DNA of 64,000 nt from Ihuprevotella massiliensis (GTDB lineage Bacteria; Bacteroidota; Bacteroidia; Bacteroidales; Bacteroidaceae): positions 1,415,085 through 1,479,084 of the forward strand of contig LT608321.1 of the NCBI GenBank assembly GCA_900095835.1. The letters run 5' to 3'. Shown one piece after another: positions 15,640 to 28,859 of this stretch; positions within the stretch are counted from its first letter, which is position 1; the number at the start of each line of letters is the position of its first letter. The position numbers and the translations under genes were made by a program. The notes below the pieces were generated by a model. The model saw only the letters and a list, made by a program, of their open reading frames with translations, was not told the origin of the DNA and made no database searches.

Positions 15640-16392
15640 ATGATGAAACGATTGCTTAGTTTTTGCCTCGTCTTTGCACTTGGCACCCTCCTCGCCGTCG
15701 CAGGCGAAAAAATCACCTACCGTTTCGCTCCAGAATTGGGCAAAACCCTCACCTATCACATGACTTCTACGATAGAAGACTCTAATCCCACCAACCATTC
15801 CCAAAAACTGGAAACGAGTATGACAACTCATATCAAGGCAACTTCACTGGAAAATGAAGTCTATACTATGGTTATCAACATGACCGACCTCGCTATTTCT
15901 CTTCCAGATATGCCCCAAAGTGCAGAAATGGAAGCTATGTTAAAAAAAATCAATGAGCTGTTTTCTCAAATCACGATCACCAACCAAACGGATAAACATG
16001 GTGCCGTGAAAAATGTAGAAGTCAAAGGACTACCCAAAGAGTTGTTGGGACAATTTTCCTCGCAATTAGAGCAAATGGAGCTTAACAGCCAGATTCAACG
16101 GTTCCCCAGCACCCCCATTGGCGAAGGTGACACCTGGAAAAACAACATCAAAGACAACAAAAAGGAGATGCAAGCGGAATCTTGCTTGACGAAGATTACA
16201 CCAACCACTCTGACCGTAAAGAGTAAAGGCGTCTTGAAAATGAACCCAGAGAATAATTTCACCTTTGAAGGTGAAGTACAATACGATCGCAGCACTGGCC
16301 AGCAAATACCAGGCACCATAACGATGGATTTGCTAGGCACCGTAAAGACGAACAATAGTCCTAGCCTTGTCAAGATCAAGGTGACCATGTAG
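15640..16392 (+). CDS. Small secreted protein, DUF6263-like
   Basis: A 250-residue protein. A signal peptide at residues 1-21 (MMKRLLSFCLVFALGTLLAVAG) is followed by a beta-rich domain with FAPELGKTLTYHMTST near the start and a TITMDLLGTVKTNN end. The overall pattern resembles the DUF6263 family of secreted Bacteroidetes proteins, which has no known activity. I base this on sequence feel, not on a defining motif. There is no lipobox, so it is probably periplasmic. It is convergent with hcp and shares a hairpin with it. Confidence 0.7.
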   Translation: MMKRLLSFCLVFALGTLLAVAGEKITYRFAPELGKTLTYHMTSTIEDSNPTNHSQKLETSMTTHIKATSLENEVYTMVINMTDLAISLPDMPQSAEMEAMLKKINELFSQITITNQTDKHGAVKNVEVKGLPKELLGQFSSQLEQMELNSQIQRFPSTPIGEGDTWKNNIKDNKKEMQAESCLTKITPTTLTVKSKGVLKMNPENNFTFEGEVQYDRSTGQQIPGTITMDLLGTVKTNNSPSLVKIKVTM

Positions 16393-16404
16393 GCAGAAAC
16401 ACAG

Positions 16405-16439
16405 CATCCCCATTGACCCTAGTGGTGTCAATGGGGATG
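16405..16439. terminator. Shared hairpin between convergent genes
   Basis: A 13-bp perfect stem (16405-16417 with 16427-16439) and a nine-base loop sit between the ends of two convergent genes. Neither side has a strong T-tract. It probably acts as a bidirectional terminator. Confidence 0.65.
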
Positions 16440-16477
16440 ATTCATTCTAGATGGAGCGATGCACCATCTTAAGACAT

Positions 16478-18151
16478 TTAGCAGGTGGATTGGGAAACTG
16501 GTTCGATGCCAAAAATCTTCATGTCGTTCTCTACATCAGTGATGCCAGCAATGCCAAAGTTCTCTACCAGCACTTTCGCCACATTGGGAGAAAGGAAAGC
16601 AGGAAGCGTGGGACCCACGTGGATATTCTTCACACCAAGATACAACAACGCTAGCAACACAATAATCGCCTTTTGTTCATACCATGCAATGTTGTAGGCA
16701 ATGGGTAAATCGTTCACGCTTTCAAGGCCAAAGATGTCCTTCAATTTCAATGCAATGAGTGCGAGCGAATAACTATCATTGCACTGACCAGCATCGAGCA
16801 CACGAGGGATGCCATTGATGTCGCCCAAAGCGAGTTTATTGTAGCGATATTTTGCACAGCCAGAAGTCAAAATCACCGTGTCTTGTGGAAGGGCTTTCGC
16901 AAAATCACCATAATAGTCGCGACCTGCTTGACGACCATCACAACCGCTCATCACCACAAACTTCTTGATGGCTCCACTTTTCACAGCTTCCACCACCTTA
17001 TCGGCAAGTGCAAACACTTGGTTATGACCAAAGCCACCAACGATTTTACCTGTCTCGAGGCGTTTTGGAGCAGGACAAGTCTTTGCCAAAGCTATGATTT
17101 CAGAGAAATCCTTGCGTCCCTCAGCGTCTGCCACAATGTGTTTCCATCCTGGGAAAGCCGTTGCGTTAGTGGTAAACACCTTGTCCTTGTAAGTAGCATT
17201 GGGAAGCGGAGGCACAATGCAGTTGGTGGTGAAGAGAATCGGACCATTAAAAGTCGTAAACTCTGCACGTTGTTGCCACCACGCATTACCGTAGTTGCCC
17301 ACAAAGTGCTTGTATTTCTTGAAAGCTGGATAGTAGTGCGCAGGAAGCATCTCGCCATGCGTGTAGATGTCTACGCCCTGCCCTTCCGACTGTTCGAGCA
17401 GTTGTTCTAGGTCTTTGAGATCATGACCACTGATCAAGATACCAGGACGGTCTTGCACATCGATAGAGACTTCTGTCACTTCAGGATGACCGTAAGTGCC
17501 CGTGTTGGCACGGTCGAGTACATCCATAGCCTTCACGCCATATTCACCAGTGCGCAAGGTGAGGTCGATGAGGGCAGCCACATCAAGATTGCCCACAGTG
17601 AGCGCAGCCAAAGCGTCGCAAGTGAAGTGATTGATGGTGATATCCTCAAAACCAAGACGTTCGGCATGCTCCACATAAGCCGCCATTCCCTTAAGACCAT
17701 AAATAATCAATTCTGTGAGAGAGCGTTTGTCTGCATCAGTCTCAGCCAAAACACCCACTTCTGCGGCTTTAGCATCAAAGTTGTCACGCACATCGCTCCA
17801 AGTGAGCGCGTCAGTAGTGGGCAATTCCACTCCGAGTTGTTGCAAACGAGCCACAAGTTGGTCACGCAGTTCTAGTCCACGCTCCACACGCGCAGCAATG
17901 CTGTCATCGTCAAAGTTAGCATTGGTGATGGTGCAGAACAAAGCATCCGTATTGAAATGATACACTTCGGCAGGAATAGCCTCACCACGTTGGCGAAGCA
18001 GTGTTTCGGCTACACTAATACCGCGAACTACAAAGAGCAGGAGGTCTTGCAAACGAGCAGTTGAGGCTTCTTTGCCACAAACACCCTTGATCAAGCAACC
18101 TGTGTTGTGTGCCGTTTCTTGGCACTGAAAGCAAAACATTTTAGGGTCCAT
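16478..18151 (-). CDS. hcp: Hybrid cluster protein (Hcp, hydroxylamine reductase / NO reductase)
   Basis: A 557-residue protein, typical for the family. The N-terminal cysteines C7, C10, C19 and C25 bind the cubane Fe-S cluster; the C-x2-C-x8-C-x5-C spacing is the form found in strict anaerobes. Later conserved cysteines ([36 protein letters not shown]) bind the Fe-S-O hybrid cluster. Hcp was first described as a hydroxylamine reductase and is now linked to NO removal and nitrosative stress defence. No hcr reductase gene is next to it. The upstream region holds an inverted repeat placed like an activator site of the CRP/FNR (HcpR) type. Confidence 0.96.
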   Translation of the reverse strand: MDPKMFCFQCQETAHNTGCLIKGVCGKEASTARLQDLLLFVVRGISVAETLLRQRGEAIPAEVYHFNTDALFCTITNANFDDDSIAARVERGLELRDQLVARLQQLGVELPTTDALTWSDVRDNFDAKAAEVGVLAETDADKRSLTELIIYGLKGMAAYVEHAERLGFEDITINHFTCDALAALTVGNLDVAALIDLTLRTGEYGVKAMDVLDRANTGTYGHPEVTEVSIDVQDRPGILISGHDLKDLEQLLEQSEGQGVDIYTHGEMLPAHYYPAFKKYKHFVGNYGNAWWQQRAEFTTFNGPILFTTNCIVPPLPNATYKDKVFTTNATAFPGWKHIVADAEGRKDFSEIIALAKTCPAPKRLETGKIVGGFGHNQVFALADKVVEAVKSGAIKKFVVMSGCDGRQAGRDYYGDFAKALPQDTVILTSGCAKYRYNKLALGDINGIPRVLDAGQCNDSYSLALIALKLKDIFGLESVNDLPIAYNIAWYEQKAIIVLLALLYLGVKNIHVGPTLPAFLSPNVAKVLVENFGIAGITDVENDMKIFGIEPVSQSTC

Positions 18152-18181
18152 AAGTTATGTCTATGTTAGTTTATGTCGCTG

Positions 18182-18226
18182 CAAAGATACAAAGCACCGT
18201 AGGAGGAAAACGTAACATCAGTTACG
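18182..18226 (-). promoter_or_regulatory. hcp promoter with CRP/FNR-type operator
   Basis: On the minus strand TATCTTTG (18182-18189) forms the -7 box. A perfect 6-4-6 inverted repeat, CGTAAC-ATCA-GTTACG (18211-18226), lies 21 bp upstream and is centred at about -41.5. This is the class II activator position. No -33 box is present, which fits activator dependence. The likely regulator is HcpR, which controls hcp in related bacteria; its gene is not in this window. Confidence 0.75.
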
Positions 18227-18346
18227 GTTGCGCATGTTTATAGCCCAGAGTTCCTACAAAACATCGGTATGAACAATCAGTTGGCGTGTAAGCGCAGCCT
18301 ACTCTCTAATCTCACTCGCGTTAAGAAAGGTTACACTATCCTCTCT

Positions 18347-19020
18347 CACGTGCGCGCATGCGCGCGCACCCTGCACTTTTGCACTTTTTGCTTTCACAAC
18401 CTTCACAGATTTCTCCATGAGTAGCTATCAACCAATATATTACCGCGTATTTTTAAACATATTTTCAGAAATCTCTATTGAGCGACTGAAAAGAGGCTGA
18501 AAATAGGAAAAAAGGGAGTATGAGCAAACGAAGATTTCACCAGGAGATTGGGGAAGAAAAAACAGAAATGTCGGAGCCTTTCAAAGAAACGTCGGAGTTT
18601 TTTGGAAAAACGTGGGAGAAAATTTGAAAAAAGTCCAACGTTTTAGGGCGTATCTCCATGATTTCTAGACCGTAACAGGTGACAAAGCTAGAGCTAGTGT
18701 GAAGGTTGTGAAAGCAAAAAGTGCAAAATCCCTGTGGTGCGGGCGCGTACGCGAGCACATACGCGCGTGCGAGACCACACTTTTTTTGCGTCACAGAGGC
18801 ACGCAAGGAATTTCGGAAGGAGCAGACCAGGAACAACCAGCAATCAGCGCCTAGTGCAAAGACAAAAGAGAAATTAACCTAGAGCCAAAACAATACAGTC
18901 AATCCATATTTTGCTATATCCACCTTACAAAACAAAGAATACCAAAAGATTTTTCTGCAGTTTTTTAGCGATTTACCTCACTTTTGCCTCATATCCTCCC
19001 ATATACTTATAGGGGGCAGA
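18347..19020. repeat. Composite repeat, copy A (inverted relative to copy B)
   Basis: No protein gene is visible here. From left to right it holds: a GC-rich alternating purine/pyrimidine tract (18347-18369); a 31-bp arm (18377-18407); three ACGTsGGAG-like sites at exactly 21-bp spacing (18568, 18589, 18610) plus one inverted site (18633-18641); the perfect inverted copy of the 31-bp arm (18698-18728); a second GC alternating tract (about 18741-18771); and a block near 18960-19020 containing the reverse complement of sequence also found at 49322-49400. Copy B at 49322-50000 has the same parts. It may be a mobile or relic element, or a protein-binding locus. Confidence 0.7.
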
Positions 19021-19068
19021 CAACATGGAGAACACGGAATGGGGTGAGCTTCTCTTCAAGAAGGCAGG

Positions 19069-19247
19069 AAAAAACCGCCGAGGGTGCACCCAACATCTTG
19101 GGCACACCCTCTTGGATTGTGTTTAGAAAAGATGAACGACAGAAGAACAGAGAGTTCATCTTGTGTTGGTTAATGGAAAATTGCGAAGTATTCGCGATAG
19201 GTTTCCCTAGTATAAAAAAGAGGAAACCCGAGACTAGTTGTTTAGTT
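19069..19247 (-). ncRNA. Candidate small RNA under an hcp-like promoter
   Basis: The predicted transcript starts near 19247 and runs leftward. It contains a 7-bp hairpin (19200-19206 with 19222-19228) and a 5-bp hairpin with a three-base loop (19183-19195). Next is a 9-bp hairpin followed by TTTTCT (19129-19162), a possible first terminator. A split stem of 7 + 5 bp (19080-19111) is followed by six T (19069-19074), a second terminator. The only frame across it runs through both hairpins and resembles no protein. The RNA would be about 120 or 180 nt. The promoter and operator match those of hcp in sequence and spacing. Function and targets are unknown. Confidence 0.6.
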
Positions 19248-19251
19248 GTTG

Positions 19252-19296
19252 CAAAGATACGAAGGGTCACAACGAAAAAGCGTAACATCGGTTACG
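19252..19296 (-). promoter_or_regulatory. Promoter and operator of the candidate small RNA
   Basis: TATCTTTG on the minus strand (19252-19259) lies 21 bp from the inverted repeat CGTAAC-ATCG-GTTACG (19281-19296). The hcp promoter has the same box, the same half-sites and the same 21-bp gap. No -33 box is present in either. Confidence 0.7.
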
Positions 19297-19333
19297 CTAA
19301 GGGATTTTTGGCGAGGAAATGAGGATGCGACAC

Positions 19334-19369
19334 AAAAAAACGGACACATCCATTGGAGGATGTGTCCGT
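19334..19369 (-). terminator. Terminator of the papain-like peptidase gene
   Basis: A 12-bp perfect stem (19340-19351 with 19358-19369) and a six-base loop is followed on the minus strand by seven T. Confidence 0.93.
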
Positions 19370-19422
19370 TGATATTTCATCATTTCCTTCGTCTCCAAAC
19401 GGAGAAGAGGGAGAGTACGAGA

Positions 19423-22400
19423 TTACTGAGCCACTACACGTTGACCATTTTGGATGTAGATTTGACCGCTTTCAGTCTTTTCTACGCGGCGACCAGAAAG
19501 GTCGTAGGTGCCTTCAGTCTTGGTGTTTTGTACGTTGGTCTTCACGCCACCGATGGTGGTGATGGTCTCAACGCTGTTGCGTACCAACTTGAAGTTGTGG
19601 ATGCAGAAAATCTTGTTTCCAATCATGTTGGCTACAATACCAAGAGCTACATCAGTATCTTCAGTGAGGACAAAGTTGAGCGTGTTTTCAGCTCCCATAG
19701 GACCTGGATTGAGCGGAGTGCTAGCCAAGGACTTATCAAGTTGGTTAGAGTCAGGCAACTTATTGCCCAAAGCAGCTACAAGGAAGCAGTTTGCACTTTC
19801 GCCATGCTGACCGAAGGAAGTAGTGAGCGCATAAGCACCAGCCTTGAGGTGGAGCACTTGGTACACCTTGTGATCCTTCAAATCGGGGAATCCATCCCAA
19901 CCAGAAGTAACGGTGAAGGCACCGCCCTTCATGTTGTCATAGTGAGCACCAGCAGTGACATTACCTGATTTGTTGGTATTTTCGAGGAGCCAGTCTTTGA
20001 GTTCGAGCCAGCGAGAGTTAGAACCATTGACTTTCTTGTTGGTGTGATCGAAGCGAGCATGGTTGTTTTTGAGTTCGCTGCTCACATCTTCCATAGTGTC
20101 TTCGAAGTTCAAGCTGAAGACGCCACGAGAGAGACCCCATGCGTCACCTTCAGGACCAAAGTTTTTGCGAACACCTTCATAGCCGTTGCCAGATTGGTCC
20201 ACTACGTTGCCAGAAGTTTGATTGAAGTTGTAGTAGAGGATCAACTTATCTTCTGACTTCGCCTTGTCGAGGAGTTCACCTTCGAGAGGAACATTGGCAT
20301 ACTTGCGGAGTGTTGACACAGGAAGCGCCTTCTCCCAAACGCGGAATTCATCGATTTGACCGCTCATGTCGGCAGATTCGTTACCAATGGTGAAGCGAGA
20401 GAGGTTAGGCATTTGGCTACCAGAGAGGTAACCAGTAGTAGCGATTTGTTCGCCATCGCAATACACTTTGACGTTGCTACCATTGTTTACACAAACTGCA
20501 TAGTGGTGCCATTCACCTGCCTTGACAGTTCCTTCGTTGGTGAGAACAGTAAGACCGTTCTTGCTGATTTGCAAGCGACCACGATAGTCAGTCTTGATTT
20601 GGAAAGTAGCATCGAGGTCACCGATACCGCAGCAGAAGTCGGAGAGCTTCGCAGGATTCATCCACCAGTCGATGGTGAAGTTCTTCGTATCCTTAGCAAT
20701 AGGTTGCTTACTCAATACCACGCTTGCACCGATGTGGTTGAAGGAAAGACCATTCTTAGAGTCAGCATTGACAACGGTCAAACCGCGCAATTGTGTAGTT
20801 TCACTCTTGCCTACTTCGTTGCTAGCCTTGAGGGTTACATCGTAAACACCAGGTTGCTTCACTTCGTAGGGGAGTTCGTTGTCCTGCTTATCCTTGAGTT
20901 CTACCTTCTTCACAAGCACATTCTTGCCGCTGTTGAAGATCCACTCGAGTTGGCTGGGGCGGAACTTAGATTCGTTGGTCATGGTGCCCTTTTCGTTCTT
21001 GAGGACTACAGGGTTATTGATGCTAAATGCAGCTTCAGGAGCAACATTCACCACGTTCACCACTTGCTTGCTAGTCTTCACTTCACCAGTTGCAGAAGTA
21101 ACGGTGAGTGTAACTTCGTGCTTACCTGGAGTTTCATAAGTAGTACCAGCAGAAACAGCGTTAGAAGCAGATACGTTACCACCGGGCATAGACCAAGCAT
21201 ATTGGTAACCAGCCACAGGATTAACGGGGTTGAAACTTACGCGTTGACCAGCAGGAACCTGAGTGAGGGAAGCCACGAAATCTGCACTGCAAGCAGCAGC
21301 AGGCGTTACGGTAATTTCCTTTTCAGCAGTTCTAGACTTATCGCCGTCCTTCACGGTGAGAGTTACCTTGTAGGTACCTTCCTTGGGGAAGACAACGGTG
21401 AGTTCCGTACCAGCATATTTCTCTACATTTGCGTCAGGAGCACTCCACTCCAATTCCTTGGTCTGGTCTTGGTAGTTAGCCTTGAGCAAGAGTGGTTGAC
21501 CAGCTTCCACAGTCTTTGCACCAGCGATGGAAGTACCAGAGAAGGTGAAGTTGCGGCCTGAAGGTTCTCTGAAGGTTTGGTCAGAGTTGACTTGTTCGTA
21601 GCCAGCACCATTGATAGGAGCGTGGTGTCCACCCACGCAGTCGCGCAAGTAGGGCTTGCCATCGATCATGATGATATCACCCTTATAGTAGGCGATAAGT
21701 CCTTGTGGCATGAGTTCACCACTGAATTCAGTCGTGTGGGCACTGCTTAATTCGTTATTATTGCGTGCCTTGTTCCATATACGAATTTCGTCGTAAACTG
21801 CATCTTGGCCGTTGCTGCCACCTGCGAAGACGAGGTTGCCAAAACCACCGAGACCACTATGACCAGCAGCGCTAGGTGCAGAGGCCTTGTGTGCTCCATT
21901 GACATAGAGGCGGAAGTTGGACTTCTGAACCACCATAGCGATGTGGCTCCATTTGTTCACGCGGAGGGCGCTAGCAGCATTGGCACGAGCATTGCCTACT
22001 GCATCCCAACCAGCAGTGTAGGTGCCATCAGCATTGGCGTGGCACATGAAGGTGCCCCAACCTGGACCACCTTGTTGGTTCCAGTCGCTAACAGAATGAG
22101 GCTTGATCCAGAACTCGATGGTGCAATCAGGGAAGCTTTCCTTGAAGACATCGGGAATGGTGAAGCCGGTCTTTTTGAGATCTACAGCCACATTCTTTTC
22201 TTGGCGAGCCACAGAAGAGATGGCAGAAACCATAGAAGTTTCGTGACCTCCTTCGTAAACCGCAGTTACGCCGTAGCTACCAGCGTCAGTGACGGGATAA
22301 GAGAGTTCTTGGGTAGTGCCACGAAGGGTGCCATTGACGAACACCTTATATTCTTTGATTTTGTGGCCGTTGGCTTGAGGTGCAGACCAAGTGAACTTGT

Positions 22401-23982
22401 TGTTGCTTACATTAGCGTTGGTGGGTGCGAAGAATTGCTCACCATATACAATGGTGCTGTACATCGCAATTGTACCCTTGTCAATCGCTACACTGTTTTC
22501 GCCCTCTTTCTTTTCGAGTACGAAGGGAGTTTCTACACCTTCCTTGTCGAATTCATAGTCGAGAACGCTGACATTGTAGAGGTGACCAGAACCCTTAGCG
22601 TTACGAGCTTGTCCAGATTTGGTCTTGGAGTTGATGATGAAGAAGTACTTCAAAGGACGTGAACGGTCGAAACCTGCGCTCAAGTCGGTGAGGTCGTAAC
22701 CGAACTCCATGGGTTCGGTGTGCAACTTACCGTCTGCCCAACGTCCCAACATAGGCATTTCGGGCAATTCCTTTTGATCCTTTTCGCCAGTGCCGATGTC
22801 ACCTCCGCGACCGTCACCAGCCCAGCGGAAGTGATGGAGATCGATGACTGCATCGGGCTTCTTGGCATTGAGATCTGCAGAAACACCGACTTGCAAGAGA
22901 AGCTCAGAGCGACGAGAATAGTCCATCTTCACCTTGATGGTGCGGAAAGGACGATAGTCTTTGCGCACGTGGTAGATTTCGGGTTGCCAGAAACCACCGC
23001 TTTGGTGACGCACGCCCTTTGAGTCTTCTTTGGTGTGTGCTGGGAATGCGTTAGCATAGGGGCAATATACAAGACCGTTGTTAGCCCAAAGACCCCATGA
23101 GTTGGCGATGATCCAAGCACCGACTTCGTCTTTGTCCTTTTCACCATACTTGCCGTTGCCATCAAGGTCAAATTCGATACGATCGTCGTAACCTACGAGT
23201 GTGAGTGCGTGGTCCACACCTACACCCCAATATTTTACGTATTGTTGTCCGACAACACCAGCAGCTTGGTTGGCAGAGGTATTGCCGATGCGAACGAGAG
23301 TGGCAGCAGAAGCGACACCAATACCAGCGATACCACCAGCATGGAAGTCTGAGTCGCCATTGTGGTTCCACAACCAGTTTTTCATTTGCTCACGACCTTC
23401 CTCTGTTCCCAAGTTGTTAGGAATGTGGGCAGGCTGATACATGCGATTGTGCATGGCTTCAAACCATTTGTCATAGCCCGTCATCCAACCGAAGTCGTTG
23501 TTGGTCTCTTCTCTCCATCCGAAGAGTGCAGAGTTCATGCGTCCACCATAGGTTTTAGCAGAAGGCACACCTACGAATTGAACAAATTGGTCCTTACCAG
23601 AGTTACCATTGGTGAGCAACCAAACAAAGTGGGTGGGATATTGATTTTCAAACTTAGAAGCATCTGTGCCGCGGTAGGCGTTGAGTTCGTAGGTGAACAT
23701 GTAGCCAATACGTGATGCAGAGCCGCAAGAACCACCTTCTTGGCTAAAGATGGGTGGGAAATACATGTTTGCAGCATTGTTCACATAAGCAGGACGTTGG
23801 CTCACGGGGGGAGCGTCAGTGCCTTTTACCTTATGTGCAAGACCATAGCGACGAAGCGTACGGTCTGGACGAACAGTTGGATCGTAGTCAGGGTATTTGC
23901 TACGATCGACAACGGGCTGAGCTTGCAAGGCAGCAGGAAGAGCCACCGCAGCGAGCAAAGCTAGTTTGAAGACGCTTTTCAT
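19423..23982 (-). CDS. Giant secreted papain-like (C1) peptidase with LamG and PKD modules
   Basis: A 1519-residue protein with a signal peptide (1-22, ...LPAALQAQ). A C1-type peptidase domain covers about 75-330. The oxyanion Q81 and catalytic C86 are in FSQEGGSCGSAS, H258 is in GVDHALTLVGYDD and N294 is in IIANSWG. An acidic DLDGNGKYGEKDKDE loop (272-286) looks like a calcium site. Then come an Ig-like part, a LamG/concanavalin-like domain (about 600-780), two PKD-like repeats (about 870-1040) and a second LamG domain (about 1090-1260). The C-terminus ends in TYDLSGRRV...IYIQNGQRVVAQ, resembling type IX secretion or surface-anchoring tails. It probably binds and degrades host or extracellular protein. 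Confidence 0.85.
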   Translation of the reverse strand: MKSVFKLALLAAVALPAALQAQPVVDRSKYPDYDPTVRPDRTLRRYGLAHKVKGTDAPPVSQRPAYVNNAANMYFPPIFSQEGGSCGSASRIGYMFTYELNAYRGTDASKFENQYPTHFVWLLTNGNSGKDQFVQFVGVPSAKTYGGRMNSALFGWREETNNDFGWMTGYDKWFEAMHNRMYQPAHIPNNLGTEEGREQMKNWLWNHNGDSDFHAGGIAGIGVASAATLVRIGNTSANQAAGVVGQQYVKYWGVGVDHALTLVGYDDRIEFDLDGNGKYGEKDKDEVGAWIIANSWGLWANNGLVYCPYANAFPAHTKEDSKGVRHQSGGFWQPEIYHVRKDYRPFRTIKVKMDYSRRSELLLQVGVSADLNAKKPDAVIDLHHFRWAGDGRGGDIGTGEKDQKELPEMPMLGRWADGKLHTEPMEFGYDLTDLSAGFDRSRPLKYFFIINSKTKSGQARNAKGSGHLYNVSVLDYEFDKEGVETPFVLEKKEGENSVAIDKGTIAMYSTIVYGEQFFAPTNANVSNNKFTWSAPQANGHKIKEYKVFVNGTLRGTTQELSYPVTDAGSYGVTAVYEGGHETSMVSAISSVARQEKNVAVDLKKTGFTIPDVFKESFPDCTIEFWIKPHSVSDWNQQGGPGWGTFMCHANADGTYTAGWDAVGNARANAASALRVNKWSHIAMVVQKSNFRLYVNGAHKASAPSAAGHSGLGGFGNLVFAGGSNGQDAVYDEIRIWNKARNNNELSSAHTTEFSGELMPQGLIAYYKGDIIMIDGKPYLRDCVGGHHAPINGAGYEQVNSDQTFREPSGRNFTFSGTSIAGAKTVEAGQPLLLKANYQDQTKELEWSAPDANVEKYAGTELTVVFPKEGTYKVTLTVKDGDKSRTAEKEITVTPAAACSADFVASLTQVPAGQRVSFNPVNPVAGYQYAWSMPGGNVSASNAVSAGTTYETPGKHEVTLTVTSATGEVKTSKQVVNVVNVAPEAAFSINNPVVLKNEKGTMTNESKFRPSQLEWIFNSGKNVLVKKVELKDKQDNELPYEVKQPGVYDVTLKASNEVGKSETTQLRGLTVVNADSKNGLSFNHIGASVVLSKQPIAKDTKNFTIDWWMNPAKLSDFCCGIGDLDATFQIKTDYRGRLQISKNGLTVLTNEGTVKAGEWHHYAVCVNNGSNVKVYCDGEQIATTGYLSGSQMPNLSRFTIGNESADMSGQIDEFRVWEKALPVSTLRKYANVPLEGELLDKAKSEDKLILYYNFNQTSGNVVDQSGNGYEGVRKNFGPEGDAWGLSRGVFSLNFEDTMEDVSSELKNNHARFDHTNKKVNGSNSRWLELKDWLLENTNKSGNVTAGAHYDNMKGGAFTVTSGWDGFPDLKDHKVYQVLHLKAGAYALTTSFGQHGESANCFLVAALGNKLPDSNQLDKSLASTPLNPGPMGAENTLNFVLTEDTDVALGIVANMIGNKIFCIHNFKLVRNSVETITTIGGVKTNVQNTKTEGTYDLSGRRVEKTESGQIYIQNGQRVVAQ

Positions 23983-24127
23983 ATAGGAGTTGTGGTTTTG
24001 AAATGTTCAAAGATGGGAACAGGGTGCAGGATTAAAGAGGGGGTTCATAGGTTTTAGCAAATCTCAACTTCGCAAGAGATGTTGTAGAGTGAGAAGAAAC
24101 CTCTTTAATATGACACTATTTAAGGCA

Positions 24128-24159
24128 CAAATTTACAGTAAAGATAGCAGAAAGACAAG
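24128..24159 (-). promoter_or_regulatory. Likely promoter of the papain-like peptidase gene
   Basis: On the minus strand CTTG (24156-24159), a 20-bp gap and TAAATTTG (24128-24135) resemble the -33/-7 form. This gives a 5' leader of about 140 nt. Confidence 0.5.
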
Positions 24160-24557
24160 TCTTTGGACTATTTTCTTGCTTTTCTATCTCGTGTTTTAAC
24201 AAATTGGGGCCACAAATCACGATTTCGCGAGGGTTTTCCTGTCATTTTGCTAGAGCTGTTTGACATTCTCTCCCCTTAACCAGCACCAAACAGACAAAGT
24301 AGCTATATGGATATTACAAAATCAACTTTTATTTTCTATCTCAAGAACCCCTCTTAAACACCAATCGGTCATTAGATCCTGAACAGATTTTATTGGATTG
24401 TTGAGCAGTTTGTTCCTCGTTTGCTCAATGGCGTAGCGGGCTACGTCGAAAAAAAAGAGAAACAAAGACACCAACAAGAAAATGAAAGATGACAGGAGGA
24501 AATCTTTTCCATTACCAGATTCCTAGATGGAGGAGGAGGGTCACGATAAGACACAAA
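24160..24557. other. Gene-free interval with a dispersed repeat copy
   Basis: I see no gene. It contains one copy of the CCAATCGGTCATTAGA repeat (about 24356-24390), a 6-bp hairpin at about 24431-24444 and a 17-bp stretch (ending 24522) that also occurs, inverted, near 45556-45572 beside another copy of the repeat. Confidence 0.5.
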
Positions 24558-24586
24558 CAGCCCTGCACTGTGAAGGTGCAGGGCTG
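24558..24586 (-). terminator. Terminator-like hairpin after the second GH2 gene
   Basis: An 11-bp perfect stem with a seven-base loop lies about 50 bp past the stop codon. The T-tract is poor (TTTGTG). Confidence 0.7.
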
Positions 24587-24633
24587 CAAAAGAGATTAGT
24601 GTAAATAGGAGTCTTGGACTCACATTGCTAAGT

Positions 24634-28839
<4,206 letters not shown>

Positions 28840-28859
28840 CTATTTTTCTACTTAATATT

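Noticed and set aside
19007-19288. 93-codon minus-strand frame across the candidate small RNA
   Set aside because: It starts inside the operator, runs through two terminator-like hairpins and resembles no protein.
20356-21561. 401-codon plus-strand frame opposite the papain-like peptidase
   Set aside because: Antisense shadow of the LamG/PKD modules.
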